Origin: Symsagittifera roscoffensis
Lineage: Eukaryota > Xenacoelomorpha > Acoela > Convolutidae
Length of the DNA stretch: 64,000 nt
Direction of reading: 5' to 3'
Assembly: GCF_963678635.1 (NCBI RefSeq)
Contig: NC_087066.1
Span: forward strand, 2,973,633 to 3,037,632
Shown one piece after another: positions 34,752 to 47,766 of this stretch (position 1 is its first letter; the number at the start of each line of letters is the position of its first letter). The notes under the pieces are model-generated. The model saw only the letters and a list, made by a program, of their open reading frames with translations. It searched no databases and was not told the origin of the DNA. The translations under genes and the position numbers were made by a program.

Positions 34752-34828
34752 TTGCATGTCGCGATAAGGTAATGCGCCTTCCTGTAAAAACCAAGGTCAA
34801 TGGTTCGAATCCGTCCAGGACCTGTTTT
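34752..34828 (+). mobile_element. tRNA-like SINE head
   Basis: This is the best-preserved head in the window: CGATAAGGTAATGCGCC, then GGTTCGAATCC at 34,802-34,812 (a canonical B box), then AGGACCTG and a T-run. The T-run would end a pol III transcript unless read through into the downstream body. Confidence 0.55.
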
Positions 34829-34939
34829 TTTTTTGTCACTGGAAAATTGTCCGCGCGTCGAAAAATCATTGTCGGACTTCTGTTTGTCTGCTTTTTTTTG
34901 GCTTTTTGGACATTCTTACTCGAATTAAAAGACATATAA

Positions 34940-37257
34940 TCCGGTTTTGGACAGTTAAATCAGTTCCAGGTAGTATTGCCTTTTTTTACTATTTTTTCCA
35001 TGCTGTTCATTCAAATCATTTGGATGTAGTTTTTAAATTAATTTCAAAGAAGTATTCTGTGCATTTAGTGCTGTGTTAACACCCATGCTTGAGACAACAA
35101 ATAACAGAAGCTCGATTGCAGTCGGGACCTGTTTTGTTTTGTCAAAACTGAATTTTTCAAGTTTTATAGGTTTTCGTGTCTGCTAATTTTTTTCTAGCCT
35201 TTTCGAAAGCTCTTTGTAAATTTCTAATGTTGCCGATATTTTTTTTTCGGGAATTTTTGTACTTATTTTGCAATTTTTATAACTTCTTTGGGCCCACCTC
35301 AATTCATGTTTTAGAATTTCTCAAATTGTGATGTCTTTTTATTATCGGAGGACACTCATTTTTAGGCGAAGTCATATAGCGGGGGAGGGGCCCGATACTT
35401 TAGCACCTAAGAGTAATTAAAAATCCAGATATCAATCGTTGAAATTTACAGCAACCGGATACACTGTTGATGGTTTGGTGTTTTTATTGTTTCTGAGCAT
35501 GAGATACAGGATTCTAATCTATGAACGGTTTTGAACTGCTTTGTCCTTAAATGGTTTTGTTTGAACATTTATCCAGAGCCGACTTCTGATGTATACACAA
35601 ATAATTAAGTCGGTCTAAAAACCCAATTGCGTCAAAACATTTTTCGTTTGTAAGCTATTTTGGAGTGTGATGATTACCTCACCAATAATTAGAACCCAAA
35701 AAACAGTAGGTACAGCATGCCATGTAGGTCAGTCATAAATCTCAATCTCTTCTCAACTATTTTACTAGCATCTTTTATGTCTGAGGTAAAAGCCTTTGTA
35801 TGTTTTTTCACACTTTTTATTGCTATAAAATTACTATAAAATCAAATCATCATTTTTCCATCGTTTTCATTTCCTCAACAATCGTTTGATAAGTTATTTG
35901 AAACTGCTATTTGGCTTCACTAGTAATGAATTGAAGGGAAAAGGGGAAGTATGCGAGGGGAGTGAAAAGTAAGTGATGCAATGCAAGTTCTGTTTCTGAG
36001 CCACTGAACAATTATCCATGTTTCAGCTCTGCAGTCCAATGGAAGCAAGTTTTTTTGTAGAAGCAAAAAATTGATTTAGCTCTCATATTTGTTCAGACTG
36101 TTTGTTGAGTCTCATTATTGATGCAAAACCACAGCAGTTGAGCACTCACAGTTTTATTACTTTTCCGCCATTGAGGCACCTTGAAAGGTTTTAATTTTGG
36201 CGCACTCTATGAAAAGTACGACAACAGCTGGCTTGATGCGATTTTATTACCAACTGAAGCGGTATGGAATTTTTAATTCAAAAACTAATCGTATAGCCGT
36301 TTTCCATATAATTATTTCGGTAAGGGTATCAAAAAAAGTTAGTCCTTTCAAACGTTTCATCTTTACTACTTTATGATATCCTTTTTGCAGCATTTTTTAT
36401 AATCTTGGCGTGTTATTTCTGATAATAGTTATGAGTTTTTTGTTGAGGACAACAAATGTGCTGATTCAAAAAAGTCATATCTAGAAGGTGAAGTGATCAG
36501 TTTTGTGCAATCTCAGATGTCCAAATAGATGAGATGCAAGCAGATCACACATTCATGCCCAAGTTCAGCCTCTACTCTGAGTCTTCAAATTTGTACGGTG
36601 TCATCGTTAATCGACTGGGACCAAGTTCAAATCCTTCCCCCTCCCAAAGCAATTTGAGCGGTAGGATGTGTACTTGGTTATAAGTTGGAATTTTCAGCCA
36701 ATTAGAATCGAGCGTTTTCCATGCTGCGCTTAGCAAATTTAATCTGAAATAAATGTCTGGGTGGAAGATTTGCTTTTTCTGTCCAACAAAAAAAATTCAG
36801 GAATTCTGCGTTGATTTCCAAAAATACGCTTAGCATAACAGAAAAAAATTATATACATTTGAGTCCGACACGCTCAGTGTCTGAGGAGTTTGAAGTTTTG
36901 TGTTCTTTTCGCTTAGAATGCTTATATGGCTTCAAATGTTTCGGCAAGTCTTGCATCGACTTACTCACATCATTTTGCGTCGTTTGAAATGCTGTAACAA
37001 ATTTTCATTCAAATGAGTGCTGGGGGTGTAGCTTTGCTCAAAAGTTGTTTTGACTAGGGTTTTTGCGGCTCAAGAGTAATCTAGCTTTCGTCGGCTTATT
37101 TACCGATTCTCGATTTTTGTTCCACTTCTCATTTTATGCTGTTATTTGCCTTTTTTTGCTGAAAACTAACCGCCTTCCAGACAAACGTATAAAACTTTTG
37201 GCTTTGTTTTAGATATTTTTTGAAATTGCTTTCGTTTGCTTTTTCAGTATGCTTCTT
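34940..37257. other. Intergenic, mostly featureless
   Basis: No gene is supported. Two degenerate tRNA-like heads may be present at about 35,074-35,132 (ACCCATGCTTGAGAC, similar to that at 62,734) and 36,596-36,650 (AAGTTCAAATCC). Confidence 0.4.
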
Positions 37258-38226
37258 TTATTGTTCAGGCTTTCGTAACAAAAGTAACGGATTATTAGTG
37301 CTCGGTTGTTTTTTTTCGTCAGACAAATTTTTAACTAGCCATTTTTGACGGAAGTGTTTATATCATTCAAAAGTTATTGCTGTCCTGAGCTTAAATTTGA
37401 AAAGATATTTCATATGTGATTATTTTTCGTTAAGTTGTGAGGGTTTAAAGATTGCCATTTTGGACAATTAACGCGCGATATATTTCGCTCTTTTAACGCG
37501 TAAGCGGTTATTTAATCGTCGTAGAAATCATTCCAAAATGGTTGAAGGAAGCTTATTTGCCATAATTGATTTGTTACTAGGAGCGAAATCTATCACTTTG
37601 TACTTCATATGGCGTGTGGGGTGATGATATTCAAAAAAAATCTCGAAAAAATTAAATGGAATGAACATAGTATGATTTTTTTTAATTTGAGATTTTTTTT
37701 GTGATTACCGCTCCATAGACTGCTCTATAAATTGAGTCATCTTAGTTGGTAATTTTTTTTCAAATTGACTGGTACTGCTAATGCGTCATAATTGGCGTGC
37801 GTCACTTGAAGAAGAGAAACTTTGAAGACTCAAAGTTTTATTCATTCAGTTTTTCCCAGTAGCGTAATCGTTCATATTTTTGCTTGTGTATGCGAAGTGC
37901 AACTTCGCCTCTGTTCTCAAATTGAGTCAATTTTAACAAAAAGTGTCCATCTTAAATTGTTTTTTAAATTCAAAGAGTTTTAAAGCCATCTATTTTTTTC
38001 TTCGAAATTCAAAATTTTAAGGTTTTTTTAAGAAAGTAAGTCAGTTTTCAATTTCCTTGCGTTCATTTCTCTTTTCCAACTGTCAGTTGGCTTTTTTTTG
38101 TCTTTTCATTTGCTGTTAAATTTTGTTTTCCATTTTGTTTTTTCCATTTATTTTTTCTTGTTACTATGCTCCGTAGACTTTGTAAGGCAGTCGGAACATT
38201 CAGGGTTTTGCCCTGATACGAACAGT
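37258..38226 (+). repeat. Dispersed element D plus hairpin C, copy 1
   Basis: Block D, 37,258-37,636, matches 58,780-59,170 almost throughout, including AACTAGCCATTTTTGACGGAA and the ACGCGCGATATATTTCGC inverted repeat. Block C, 38,180-38,226, matches 59,264-59,310 (GGCAGTCGGAACATTCAGGG) and forms a small hairpin, TCAGGG/CCCTGA. In this copy about 540 bp separate D from C; in the other copy about 90 bp. Confidence 0.75.
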
Positions 38227-38299
38227 CTGGTTGATTTTTTGTGATGTATCTCAAGTGATGCGAAACTCCGCTTTGTCTCTTCCTCCTTTTGTAGTCAAA

Positions 38300-40816
38300 T
38301 AGAAAATGAAATGAAGAAGTTGAAGAAGCGTTCAAGAAATTAGTCATTTCAACGTTCCAATTTTGATTTCGCGAGTAATTTCATCCAAAAATTTCAGGAT
38401 TGTAATTTTTTTTATTGTGAACAGTTTCCGCAATGAAATGTTGAACCTCTGAAAAATGTTGAAATGTGAGAATGATGATCACATTTTGTTATTTTTTGGG
38501 GAGTTTGATAAAAGCTTACTTGAAACATTAGGCGTTGTTTGATATGAGGGCTTCAGACGTAATCTTGTTCTAATTATCCGAAACAAAAAAGAACATTTGA
38601 AATATTGTATTGAAGGAAAAAGAAGGGATGATTATAGGTTTCTCTGGGTTTTCATTCCGAAAATGAAGGAGGTTGCCGTATTTTATTAAAAAGTGACCGG
38701 TGAAGAAGATATTGTTTCCGTTCGCATTCTTTTTGCGTCTTTGTTAGTTTTATTTTCTTATAATCTAAGTATATGATTGAAAAAGGGTCTGCTGACGGAG
38801 TGAATAAGCATCTGAAGACACTAGTGCAAGTGAATGTAGTTCAAATATTTAAGCGAGTGGATATGGAGGTGGTATCAATCTTTTTCCAAGTGAGCTACAT
38901 TTTCAACCCCCATGTTTAATGTAAGAGTTGTCGGGAAAAGTAAGCCCTTTTAACTTAATCAATCAATTGAGACTATTTATCCGCGAAGGAATCATTGTTT
39001 CATTTATGCCAATATTTTAACAATTCTTGTGGTCATGATTTTTCTAAAACTGTGCAGAGGCGTTTTGATGTTTCAAACCTGTAGTTATTTTGGTTTTATT
39101 GGGTTAATTTCAAGCGAGCTCATTGATAAATGTTTGAAGCGAAAACGGAAATGTACATCTAAGTCTCCAAAATGTTTTATGGTAGGGAATGAATTGAATT
39201 AGTAATGCATATATTTGAATAGTTGATTGATTCTTTGTGGGATATAGTCCCTACTTGGTAATTATTTTCACTGCTTCCGTATTTTAAAAACGTGTTCTGA
39301 TGAAAGCAAAATGTAGTCGAGACTGAAAGACTGATACAGTTCATTGTTAAGTAGGAAAACTTGTCTCAATATTCCAATGACGACGTTTGGGTAATAGTAG
39401 TTACCGTTATTCATTTTACTATATTGTTGCGACGCCTACCGTTTATTTTTTCACTACAATGACGTAATATTTTTTGTAGTAAAATTACTTAAAATGTTAA
39501 CCCTTTGTGGGGAGATTGGATTATTTTTTGTGAGCAGATCAGATGGTTGGGCAAAACATTGTGGATTAATTTTTGACGTGTTTTTTTTTGTGAAGAAAGC
39601 AGTTCCAATTTGGGCAGTGTTGTTTTGTTTTGATAATTTTTGCTATTCTTGTGAATGTGTCTCATTCTTTCAAACCAACAGCGAGACACTTTTGTTCTGT
39701 TCTGTTGTCACGCTTGAATGGCAACAACAGAAGAAAGATGGCCGCCTTCTAGAACAGGGGGAAAAGAAACGAAGGTAGCAAAAGAGGAGACTCCTCCGTA
39801 AAAACAGTCCTCTTGTTTTATTTCCTTTCCGCTTCCACCTCCGCGTTGTCTGTTTACTCGTCCTGTCTTCGTTAGTATTGAACCAAGCTACAATTATCAC
39901 TTGGGCGGAAAAATATGAAATTATTTGTGGGGCTGCTGATGTTTAGCTTCGCTTATCTTATCTTGATTGATTGCCAATCGGACATTAACATTGTGCACTG
40001 ATAATAAGAGAGAAAATAATTATTCCTACCTTCTACATTATTTTCAATTTCAATTCTAGCCCGTTGCCAGCTTCAAATTAAACTCTATTTTATTCTTAAA
40101 GGTTGCTTTTACGAATTTCTCTGTAAAGGTTAATGTTAGCTCTTCTTCTTTTGGGGTTTCTGGGGTTTTTCCCTCAGCTTTTCCTGTGCAGTTGAAACAC
40201 TAGGAGGATAATTGGAAGATGAGTACCTTAATTCCTTCAGTTTTTTCCTTTGAGCTTAACAGCCAAAGTATTTTTTACTGCTCAAAGTAAATTGGGAGGC
40301 AATATAAAGTACTTCATAATCTACGCTAGTTACGTGTTGGCAGTACCAATAGTAATAATACATGTGATATTTTTCAATGGAGTGTTATTTTCACGTTGAC
40401 TGTTTTGTTTACCAAGTTGTACCCAGAGCTTATTTTAATGAGATGCTGTGATTGTATGCGTGAATTATTTGCGGAAAAACTTACTTGTCTAGCCACTGAG
40501 TAAATGCTATAGAAGTAAAAAAAACGCATTTCTACTTGGCCGTTTTGTCGTTTGAAACTTGTGTGCCATCATAGTCTATTAATTGACTTCTCTTCTTATT
40601 CGAGTACTTATTTACAGAGATGAACGATTTGTTGCAAACGGAGTGGCGCGCATATTAAACTTATCTCTCAACCAACGAAGTAAGTTTTAGTGGCCATATG
40701 TTTCAACATTGTTCCCAGGCCTTTCCTCTCCCATCATAATAAGCAAAATTTTAGCTGTCAAATGAAAACACGACCTTTTTAAATGAAGTTATCTGATTTT
40801 TTGGCAAAAGTCTTGC
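38300..40816. other. Intergenic, no gene seen
   Basis: Mostly AT-rich unique sequence. A patch at 39,690-39,905 is more GC-rich and has AAGATGGCCGCC, a YY1-like site, so it could be a promoter or 5' UTR, but no spliced coding exon can be supported. Confidence 0.35.
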
Positions 40817-42640
40817 TGAGATTACCCGAACAAGTAGTGAACTAATAATTTTATACAATTAGATAGATAGAATAGAGGAATGCCAAAGAATAAAGAGTTT
40901 GCAGAATTGAATAGAGTTTTGAATGGCAGATTAAGAGAGATACTTGTATAGATATTTATACAGATAATTGAATGAAGAGTGATCATTGACTTGCTTTAAA
41001 CTGTGCTCTGTGAGCCAGTAGATTCTTGTCTGGACCGCTTTTTCCTGTTGCCTCTCCACATAAAATGCTAATTTTCTAGACTAGGGGTTAGATCTGATAA
41101 AGGTAGTTGACCAGAGGCGTATTTGAGCTTCAAAGATTTGAACCAGCTTGTTCCTGGAACATCTTCAGCGATGATTTGAGCCACGGAATCTATCAATTCT
41201 TGCATGTTCGGCATCTGGTACTTATCTAACTAGATTTGTGCTTTCATAGGGCTAGCATTCAATGCAAGTTTGATGGATCCGTCTTTTTTAGTGATAAGAA
41301 CAATCGAAGAAAAACAGCGATATGTGGTGCATTTGTCTAGTTTTTCTATACGGCTGTCTTTGTGCATGTCTTTTTTTCTTTAGCTACCCGGTCTCGGATG
41401 AGTATAGGTTTCTTTTTTCGTTTCACTTGTCTCGGAATTAACGGAGCTTGAAAAGTGGTAATTACTTAACGGTTCTTAAAGCAACTCAATCAGCTAAAGA
41501 CATGACCATACCTCTTCACGAATTGCGCTTTCCAGAATTTTGAGGTAGGATTTGTCTCCTTTCTTTTGTTGCATCAATCGCCTCCTCTGGACTATGGCTA
41601 CTCCATGCTGCTCGTATATTTTTCTACGGCTCGGTTTATTTTCATCTGGTTGCACCATGTTTACACGCCTGTTCGCTGAGTTATACATTAAGCGAGGTGT
41701 TCTTTTTCTTGAAAGCGTTGCACATTGCGTCCTTAAGCCGGGCATAATTTCCGGTGTTTTGAAGTGGTAGGATTTCAACAAAATAGCCTGGTTTTGTGCC
41801 TCGATTTTGATTCTGACGTTGTGTGGGACGACAATATGACCCACCACGGCCTTGATTTCTATACTACTGGGCAGAGAGTGCTGGTGTTTGTTTGACCCGT
41901 GACTGAGTCGATGTTGATAACTGGTTGTGTGGAAGTGTGTTATGGAATTGCTTCAACGTTTTTGCTCCTTTTTTTTCCTCGAAAGCGAGCTTCAACGCTT
42001 GGTATAGATCAGTTTTTGCCTTTATCAATTGCTATTGAACATCTACAGCGTGAATTAGACCAATAAACGGGCCATTGAGCGTGAATTTTTCTCATCCCAG
42101 AGGCCAATTGCATAGAGCATTTCTTCCGCACGTCTCGCGGCAGCTGCTTCCCTTGCTGACATGTTCGCTACCGCTGATTCTTCTGTTGCCCCTGCCGCCT
42201 CTGATTTTGGATAAGGGTCGTGAATTTCTCCTACAAGAAAGCTGGGTTTAGCAATGGCTTCGCCCAGAAATACTGAATTCTAAGTGGGCGAGTCCTGTTT
42301 TTGTTCACAGAAATTGCTGGCTGTACCATGAGATTACCCGAACTTTACTGCTCAAAAACTGACGGGTAAAATCAAAAAAGTCAACTATTAGTTATATATA
42401 AAATAAATAGTATAGAATAATGCCCAAGAATAGAGAGTTTCCAGAATTGATAATTGTCGAATAACAGATAAACTGAGATAAATGTATGAACCTCATTGCA
42501 AGACGCAAGCAACTGAATTTACGCCAGAGATAAACAAAAGGACGGGTTTTAAGTGTCCGTGAAAACATACTGCGCTTATAACTAATAAATAATTACATAC
42601 AAATATAAAGCCATGAAGTGAGGGACCTAAGGTCACTAAC
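40817..42640 (-). mobile_element. Decayed, internally deleted second LTR retrotransposon
   Basis: TGAGATTACCCGAAC occurs at 40,817 and 42,329 and is followed in both places by an ATAGAATA..GGAATGCC-like stretch, AAGAATA.AGAGTTT and CAGAATTGA, so two direct repeats of about 200 bp look like old LTRs. Between them the minus strand gives broken pieces of a gypsy-type RT (KYQMPNMQELID, LKLKYASGQLPL) near 41,100-41,330 and gag-like debris at 41,490-42,240. Several stops and shifts are present. It is a different family from the 1-11-kb element. Confidence 0.6.
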
Positions 42641-45600
42641 CAAAAAATTATATAGAACAAATGAGAAGATCAAAAAGGGAATTTTTAATTATGCGACATT
42701 TAGTGATTTTTTGATTTTGCCACCAGCAGCTCATTGTTCCGACCACTGAAAGTGAGGAGTAACTTTATCATCGGGTGTCGTTTTTTTGTTTTAAATTTTT
42801 TCCTGGTGAATTTAGGCTCTACAGATAATCATCAGAATGCCTCAATTGATCTATCATACTATAGCCCTTACTCGTGATTTGAACAAAACCAAAAAGGTTT
42901 GTCGAGAGAAACTGAAATTTTTTTAGCTTAATTTCGAGCTTGTTGAGTCAGCGAGTAACGTTTGTGAAAATTTATTTATTTGAGCTACGAAAAACATCCC
43001 AATTGAAAAAATTTAATGGAAGGATCTTGCAGCGTTTCCCTGGTGCTTAATCTTTAAAGTTTTGAAAAAGAAAAATGTTTAATTTTTAAATGTTTCAAAT
43101 TTAATTCATTTTAAAGACTACTGTATACTGTTAAATTCAATTCTGATGTTTTAAAAATTGTTTTAAGTTCTTTCGCCAATCCGTTCACGGAATCGTATTT
43201 ATCATAGGATAATACGAATACAATTTAATCAAAATTATGATTTGGAAAAGTCAAGTAGTACAGTTTGAGCAAATGAGATTGTAATGAAAAGGAGATTTTG
43301 AAGCATTGAATAAATACAGCGTACACAAACAACCCGTTTTCAACTATGGAGAGCAATATAATCATATTTTTCTTGTTCTTGAACTTTTTCCAAGATTCAT
43401 CATAGGACAGATGTCGTTTTATTTAAAAATGACAGATATGGTCTTTTTTTTTTACTTAACTGCAGATTTCGTTCTACCTACTAAGTTAACTGCCTACTCT
43501 TTGCTCGATTACCGCGTTTTGAATTAGGATGAAAACTGCAGTAGGACGATATCTGTCACTTAAATAAATATCTACACTATAAAGAAATCTGTGTCAGTTC
43601 TCATGGTTTTTTGGCGATATCTAATTTAAATATCTAATAAGTTATATTCAATATTTTAGAGCTTCTGTTGGACTTCGAAGATAAATAGCGTGATCAGATA
43701 TAAGAATCATAATTAAGTGTTTTGTGAGGGTACAAATCCCACTGATTGGTCCTATCTCATCCAGTGCGGTTACTGATTCATAGAGACGCTACGCTGTACG
43801 TTTTCCGAAAAATATGATCTAATTTTTTCACCAGGATTGATCTTATTCGTTGATAAGTTGCAATTCTGTCAATTTTTTCAAAGGAATGTTTTTAGTTTAG
43901 TTTTTTTTTCATCTGGTCTATAAAAGGAATCTTCAGCCTACTAATTTTGCGGAACGAAGACAATATTTTGAATGCTAGTATTGATAGTTGGCGTATTTGT
44001 TTAGATGTGTCGTAACGGAAAGTTTTTTGACTGTAACTACAAAGTAATGAGTCTTCCGACCCCCACAGCAGTTGAGAATGGTCGACGTAGAGAGGCTTAT
44101 AATCTCAACAGCAATCAAGGGGGGGGGCAAAATGGCCGTGTAAATAGAAAGTGTGGTGAAACGGTGGTGGAAAAAAACTCAGCTGTTTAAAAACGCGAGG
44201 CTTGGCAAAGTGTTTAATGCAAAGAAGGAGGTTTTCGTAGTTGATGGCTGCAGCGCCATTCGGTCAGTCGTTGACTGAGTGTTGTTTGTTTTTTGGTTTC
44301 CCTTCAACAGTTTCTTCTCGGTACACTCGAGTTGTTTTAGCCTCAAAACTGGCAAACCTCTTAGTTACATTTTTGTTTGCCCGCCTACATGTCAGTTTCC
44401 CTGAAAACAATGCTAATAATATGCCATATTCATTACATCCCTCTATCATCTGCTAAGATTATGAGAAGAACAGTTTAGAAGAATTAGTTCGCGGCGACTG
44501 CGTTTGTCTATTTTTAGCTTTGAATCTAATTAGCTATATACAAGTTTATCATAATCTTTCTTGTATGCTAATTTTGCTGTTCAGCTTTTTAGCATTTCAA
44601 ACAGGTGACAGTTGTTAGACTTCAATTTATGAGTTTTTTTAGTTCTAAGGAGTTTCACTCGAACTCTGAGTACCTCCTATTTTTAGACAGTTTCAAAGCC
44701 AGTTGAATAAGGTTTTTTTTCCGACAGTACCTTTTACTTAAATGAATTTTTGTCGGTGAAAGCGTCATTTAAGCAGCCGTATGAAGTTGTACAGAGATTG
44801 CTTCAAGAAGTGATTGATTTTTTTTGCTTGTGTCTTCGTATTTTTAGTTGTTTTGAGATAATTGGGTAATTTAGTGCATGATTTAATCCCGATTATTTAT
44901 TACATATTGATCATTATTGTCATTTTATTGATGGATAACACAGAAGCTTACTATTAATTTTGATTTGTTAAAGTTTTCGAAGCAACTTATTTCCGTTTTA
45001 AATTATTTTCCTCTTTTTTGTTAGCGATTGGGAGCCAACCTGCCTTGAATTATTTATTCTGCTTCAACATCTAGTATCTTTTTAACGCCCTACTCATGTT
45101 AATAGTCAAATAGTCTTGCTCGGTTTTTTGCTTATGAACCAAAGATCAATACCGTCAGTTTTTGATCAAGCGCAGCCGGATTGACTTCTATTCTCTTCGC
45201 ACAGCAAAATTGCCTGAGAGTAATTCTTAATATAGAAACTGTTTGTCAGATTTCACAGTCTTTATTGTTCTGAAGACATTTTTTTGTTTTTTTTGTTTAT
45301 TTTATTTTATGGATTCATCATCTCATTAAGGATTCCCATTTTGACAATAAATTATCATATGTAGGCCTCTTATACCTAAACTGTTTCAACTTTCTCCTTT
45401 TCACCGCTAAACTTTTTTGGTAATTATATGAAGCGTTTAATGCATAATCCCACGCCCTTCGCAATATAGCTGTTCGGCTGCTTAAGATGGTTGTAAGTTT
45501 AACGTTGCTTTTGGTGGTTGTAATTTTAACGATGGACAGATGAGGTTGTAAGCTAAAAATGATGTTCTATCGTTGCGAATCAATCGTTTTGCCGTTTGAT

Positions 45601-45769
45601 TTCTTTTTTAGTTCAAGTTTATATTCATTTGACGCTCTCCTAATAGCACATACATTTTCACGCTTGCGATGCAAGCGTTATCAAATCGGAATGTACATTT
45701 TTTTAGGGTTAACAACTAGTTCAACAAAATCAGTTGAATCACGTATGACGCTGCTATGCAGCTTACATG
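42641..45769. other. Intergenic, no gene supported
   Basis: AT-rich sequence. A short frame at 44,005-44,190 (MSLPTPTAVENGRRRE within it) has better composition than its surroundings but lacks splice or domain support. Confidence 0.35.
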
Positions 45770-45777
45770 CTCAAACT

Positions 45778-46179
45778 CAGGGGTGGATCTAGGATTTTAT
45801 CGAGGGGGGGGGGGGGGCGGATTTTCAAAAAATTTTCGAAAATTTTGATGACCTTTTTTTTAGGTCGACCAAATTGATTTTTCGAGCTCTCCCAAAGCAT
45901 TGTTTTGCCCCTGTTTTGGCAAAATTTTCTGCCCCGCAGGCAAATTTTTGAAAAACAGTCAAAAAAGCCGTTTTTGGGCACTTTTTGAAAAATGTTGACA
46001 AAAAAATCGCGTTTTTTTGGCGCGCGCTTCCCCTCAAAAAATAGTTAATATTGGCGCCAAAGGCGCCCTTAGAAAAATTTTTGGGTCGGTAGGCCAAAAT
46101 GGATTTATTAAAAAGTATCAAAGGGGGGACCCTTTGGGTCGGCAGGGGGTCGAATCCCTGAAGGGGGCGTCCGCCCCTG
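45778..46179 (+). mobile_element. hAT-type MITE with perfect 8-bp target duplication
   Basis: The 402-bp element starts CAGGGGTGGATCTAGG and ends CCGCCCCTG. The flanks are CTCAAACT on both sides (45,770-45,777 and 46,180-46,187), a perfect 8-bp target-site duplication as made by hAT transposases. There is no transposase frame inside. The intact duplication suggests a fairly recent insertion. Shorter relatives lie at 28,453, 19,945 (inverted) and probably 48,937. Confidence 0.88.
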
Positions 46180-46403
46180 CTCAAACTTCAAACTTAACTA
46201 CTGGGTGGGTATTAGTTACTAAAGAGTAGTTTCTGTGGGCCTTGAAACTTTCAAACGTTTTTTTTTAAATAGTTTATTTTGCTCAACTGGTGTCTGGTTG
46301 TCGGGATTGTTTGCGCTTCGTAAGTTTTGTTCAATTGCTAAATTGAATTTCCAATGTTTTAATTGTCATTTTTGCCTAGGATGTCTTTTTGATAAAAACA
46401 TGT

Positions 46404-47766
46404 ATTATGAAAATGTATGGGATTGGGTTTTTATTTTTTTTTGAGACGCTTTGGAAAATTTCATCACTTTTCGCAAAAAAATATTTATTTTCCCAAAATT
46501 TTTTCTACCGATTTTCAAAAAGGAGTATCCATTGAAAGACTGCCTACATTCTTGTGTGCCTCCATATTCCCCTGGTCTCTTTTCACTTTACCCTTTGTCT
46601 GCAGCCATCGGAAAAGTCTGTGGGGTGAGTATTTGACCAATATTTTTGATTTTGGTTTCACTGAATAGAAAGATCTTGTAACCCTTCCCTCTTACAGATA
46701 AAATAATGGCCCTCGGAATATTCAGTTTTTTGTTACCTGAGGTTGTGATTTCAATGGAGATAACGGGTAGTTGGAAGTTTACCTGCATTAGCGGCCCTTC
46801 AGTTTTTTGATCTTTGAGCGTAAATGATTTTTCTTTGCAAATGTTTTGAATTTGACCAAAAAATATTCCTGCTTATCTAAGATTTTGAGTTTAATCCTAA
46901 GAACGGGTTGTGGGAAGAGTTTTTGTATACGCGACTACAAACAAAAGCTTTTGAAGCAAAAAAATATTGCAGTCGGAAGAGTCAAAATTGTAATTTTTTC
47001 TCTCGTTTTTCTCGAAGACTATTCTGCGAAATCTGGGTTTTTGAGCTCACTCGAAGTTAAACAGTTGGGGTAATCTCTTCTGCATGAGCGGCTACGCCCA
47101 ATTTTTTCAAAACAAAAAGTTAAGATTCTCCTGAATGTCAACTTTCTGATTTGTTGACTGTTTTTTCAATTGCTGTCCTGCCAATTTGACATCATAGGTC
47201 CAATCGACGCATCAGGTTGTTGGAAGCGTACCTATATAATTTGCTACGCACAGTTTATTGTAGAGAAAGTTATGGCCTTCAGACAAATGAAAGTTTTGAA
47301 ACTTTGACCGTTTTTGGAAGTTTGATACTCTAATCGAAAATTACCGTGTCAATTCTCAGGTTGAGTGTTCAATCGAAAATTTGGATTGTGGGAATTTACC
47401 GGCAACGGTCTGGTTTTAGCAGAAAAAAGTTACGGATTTCGGAAAGTCAAGTTTTTGAACTTAGACAAATTGTTTTTAGAAACTTCTAATTTTCGTAAAA
47501 ATTACCCTATCAAATCTGAGATGAAAATATCAATGAGTGGTTGCGCAAATTTTACTCGCAGAAGCGGATATTCCTTTTTTTGTAAGAGGAAGATTATGTC
47601 TCTGGGAAACTTCCAAACTCTCAAAAAAATCTTACTCTTACTTATTTTAGTAGAGGAACCACTAAGGTTTTTGGCAAAGACCAATTTTTATTATTAGTAT
47701 AACATCATCAGTATAACAATTTCAAAAACTATCAATTACCTACCTCCAGCTTAAGCTGGGCACTAG
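46404..47766 (+). mobile_element. T2 tandem-repeat element, copy C (complete)
   Basis: It starts ATTATGAAAATGTATGGGAT (shared with copy A), continues with about eight monomers, and ends with the perfect palindrome CCAGCTTAAGCTGG (47,746-47,759) followed after three bases by CTAG (47,763-47,766). A hairpin shortly before CTRR is the 3' hallmark of Helitrons, and non-autonomous Helitron relatives often carry central tandem repeats. No Rep/helicase gene is present. Confidence 0.65.

Noticed and set aside
34752-34828. Functional tRNA gene
   Set aside because: The B box is good, but the acceptor ends do not pair and the anticodon arm is not formed; a SINE head fits better.
41494-41847. 117-residue minus-strand gene
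   Set aside because: It lies inside the decayed LTR element between its direct repeats and has gag-like debris around it.
44005-44190. 61-residue frame with GC-richer composition
   Set aside because: No splice partner, domain or poly(A) signal; too weak to list as a gene.
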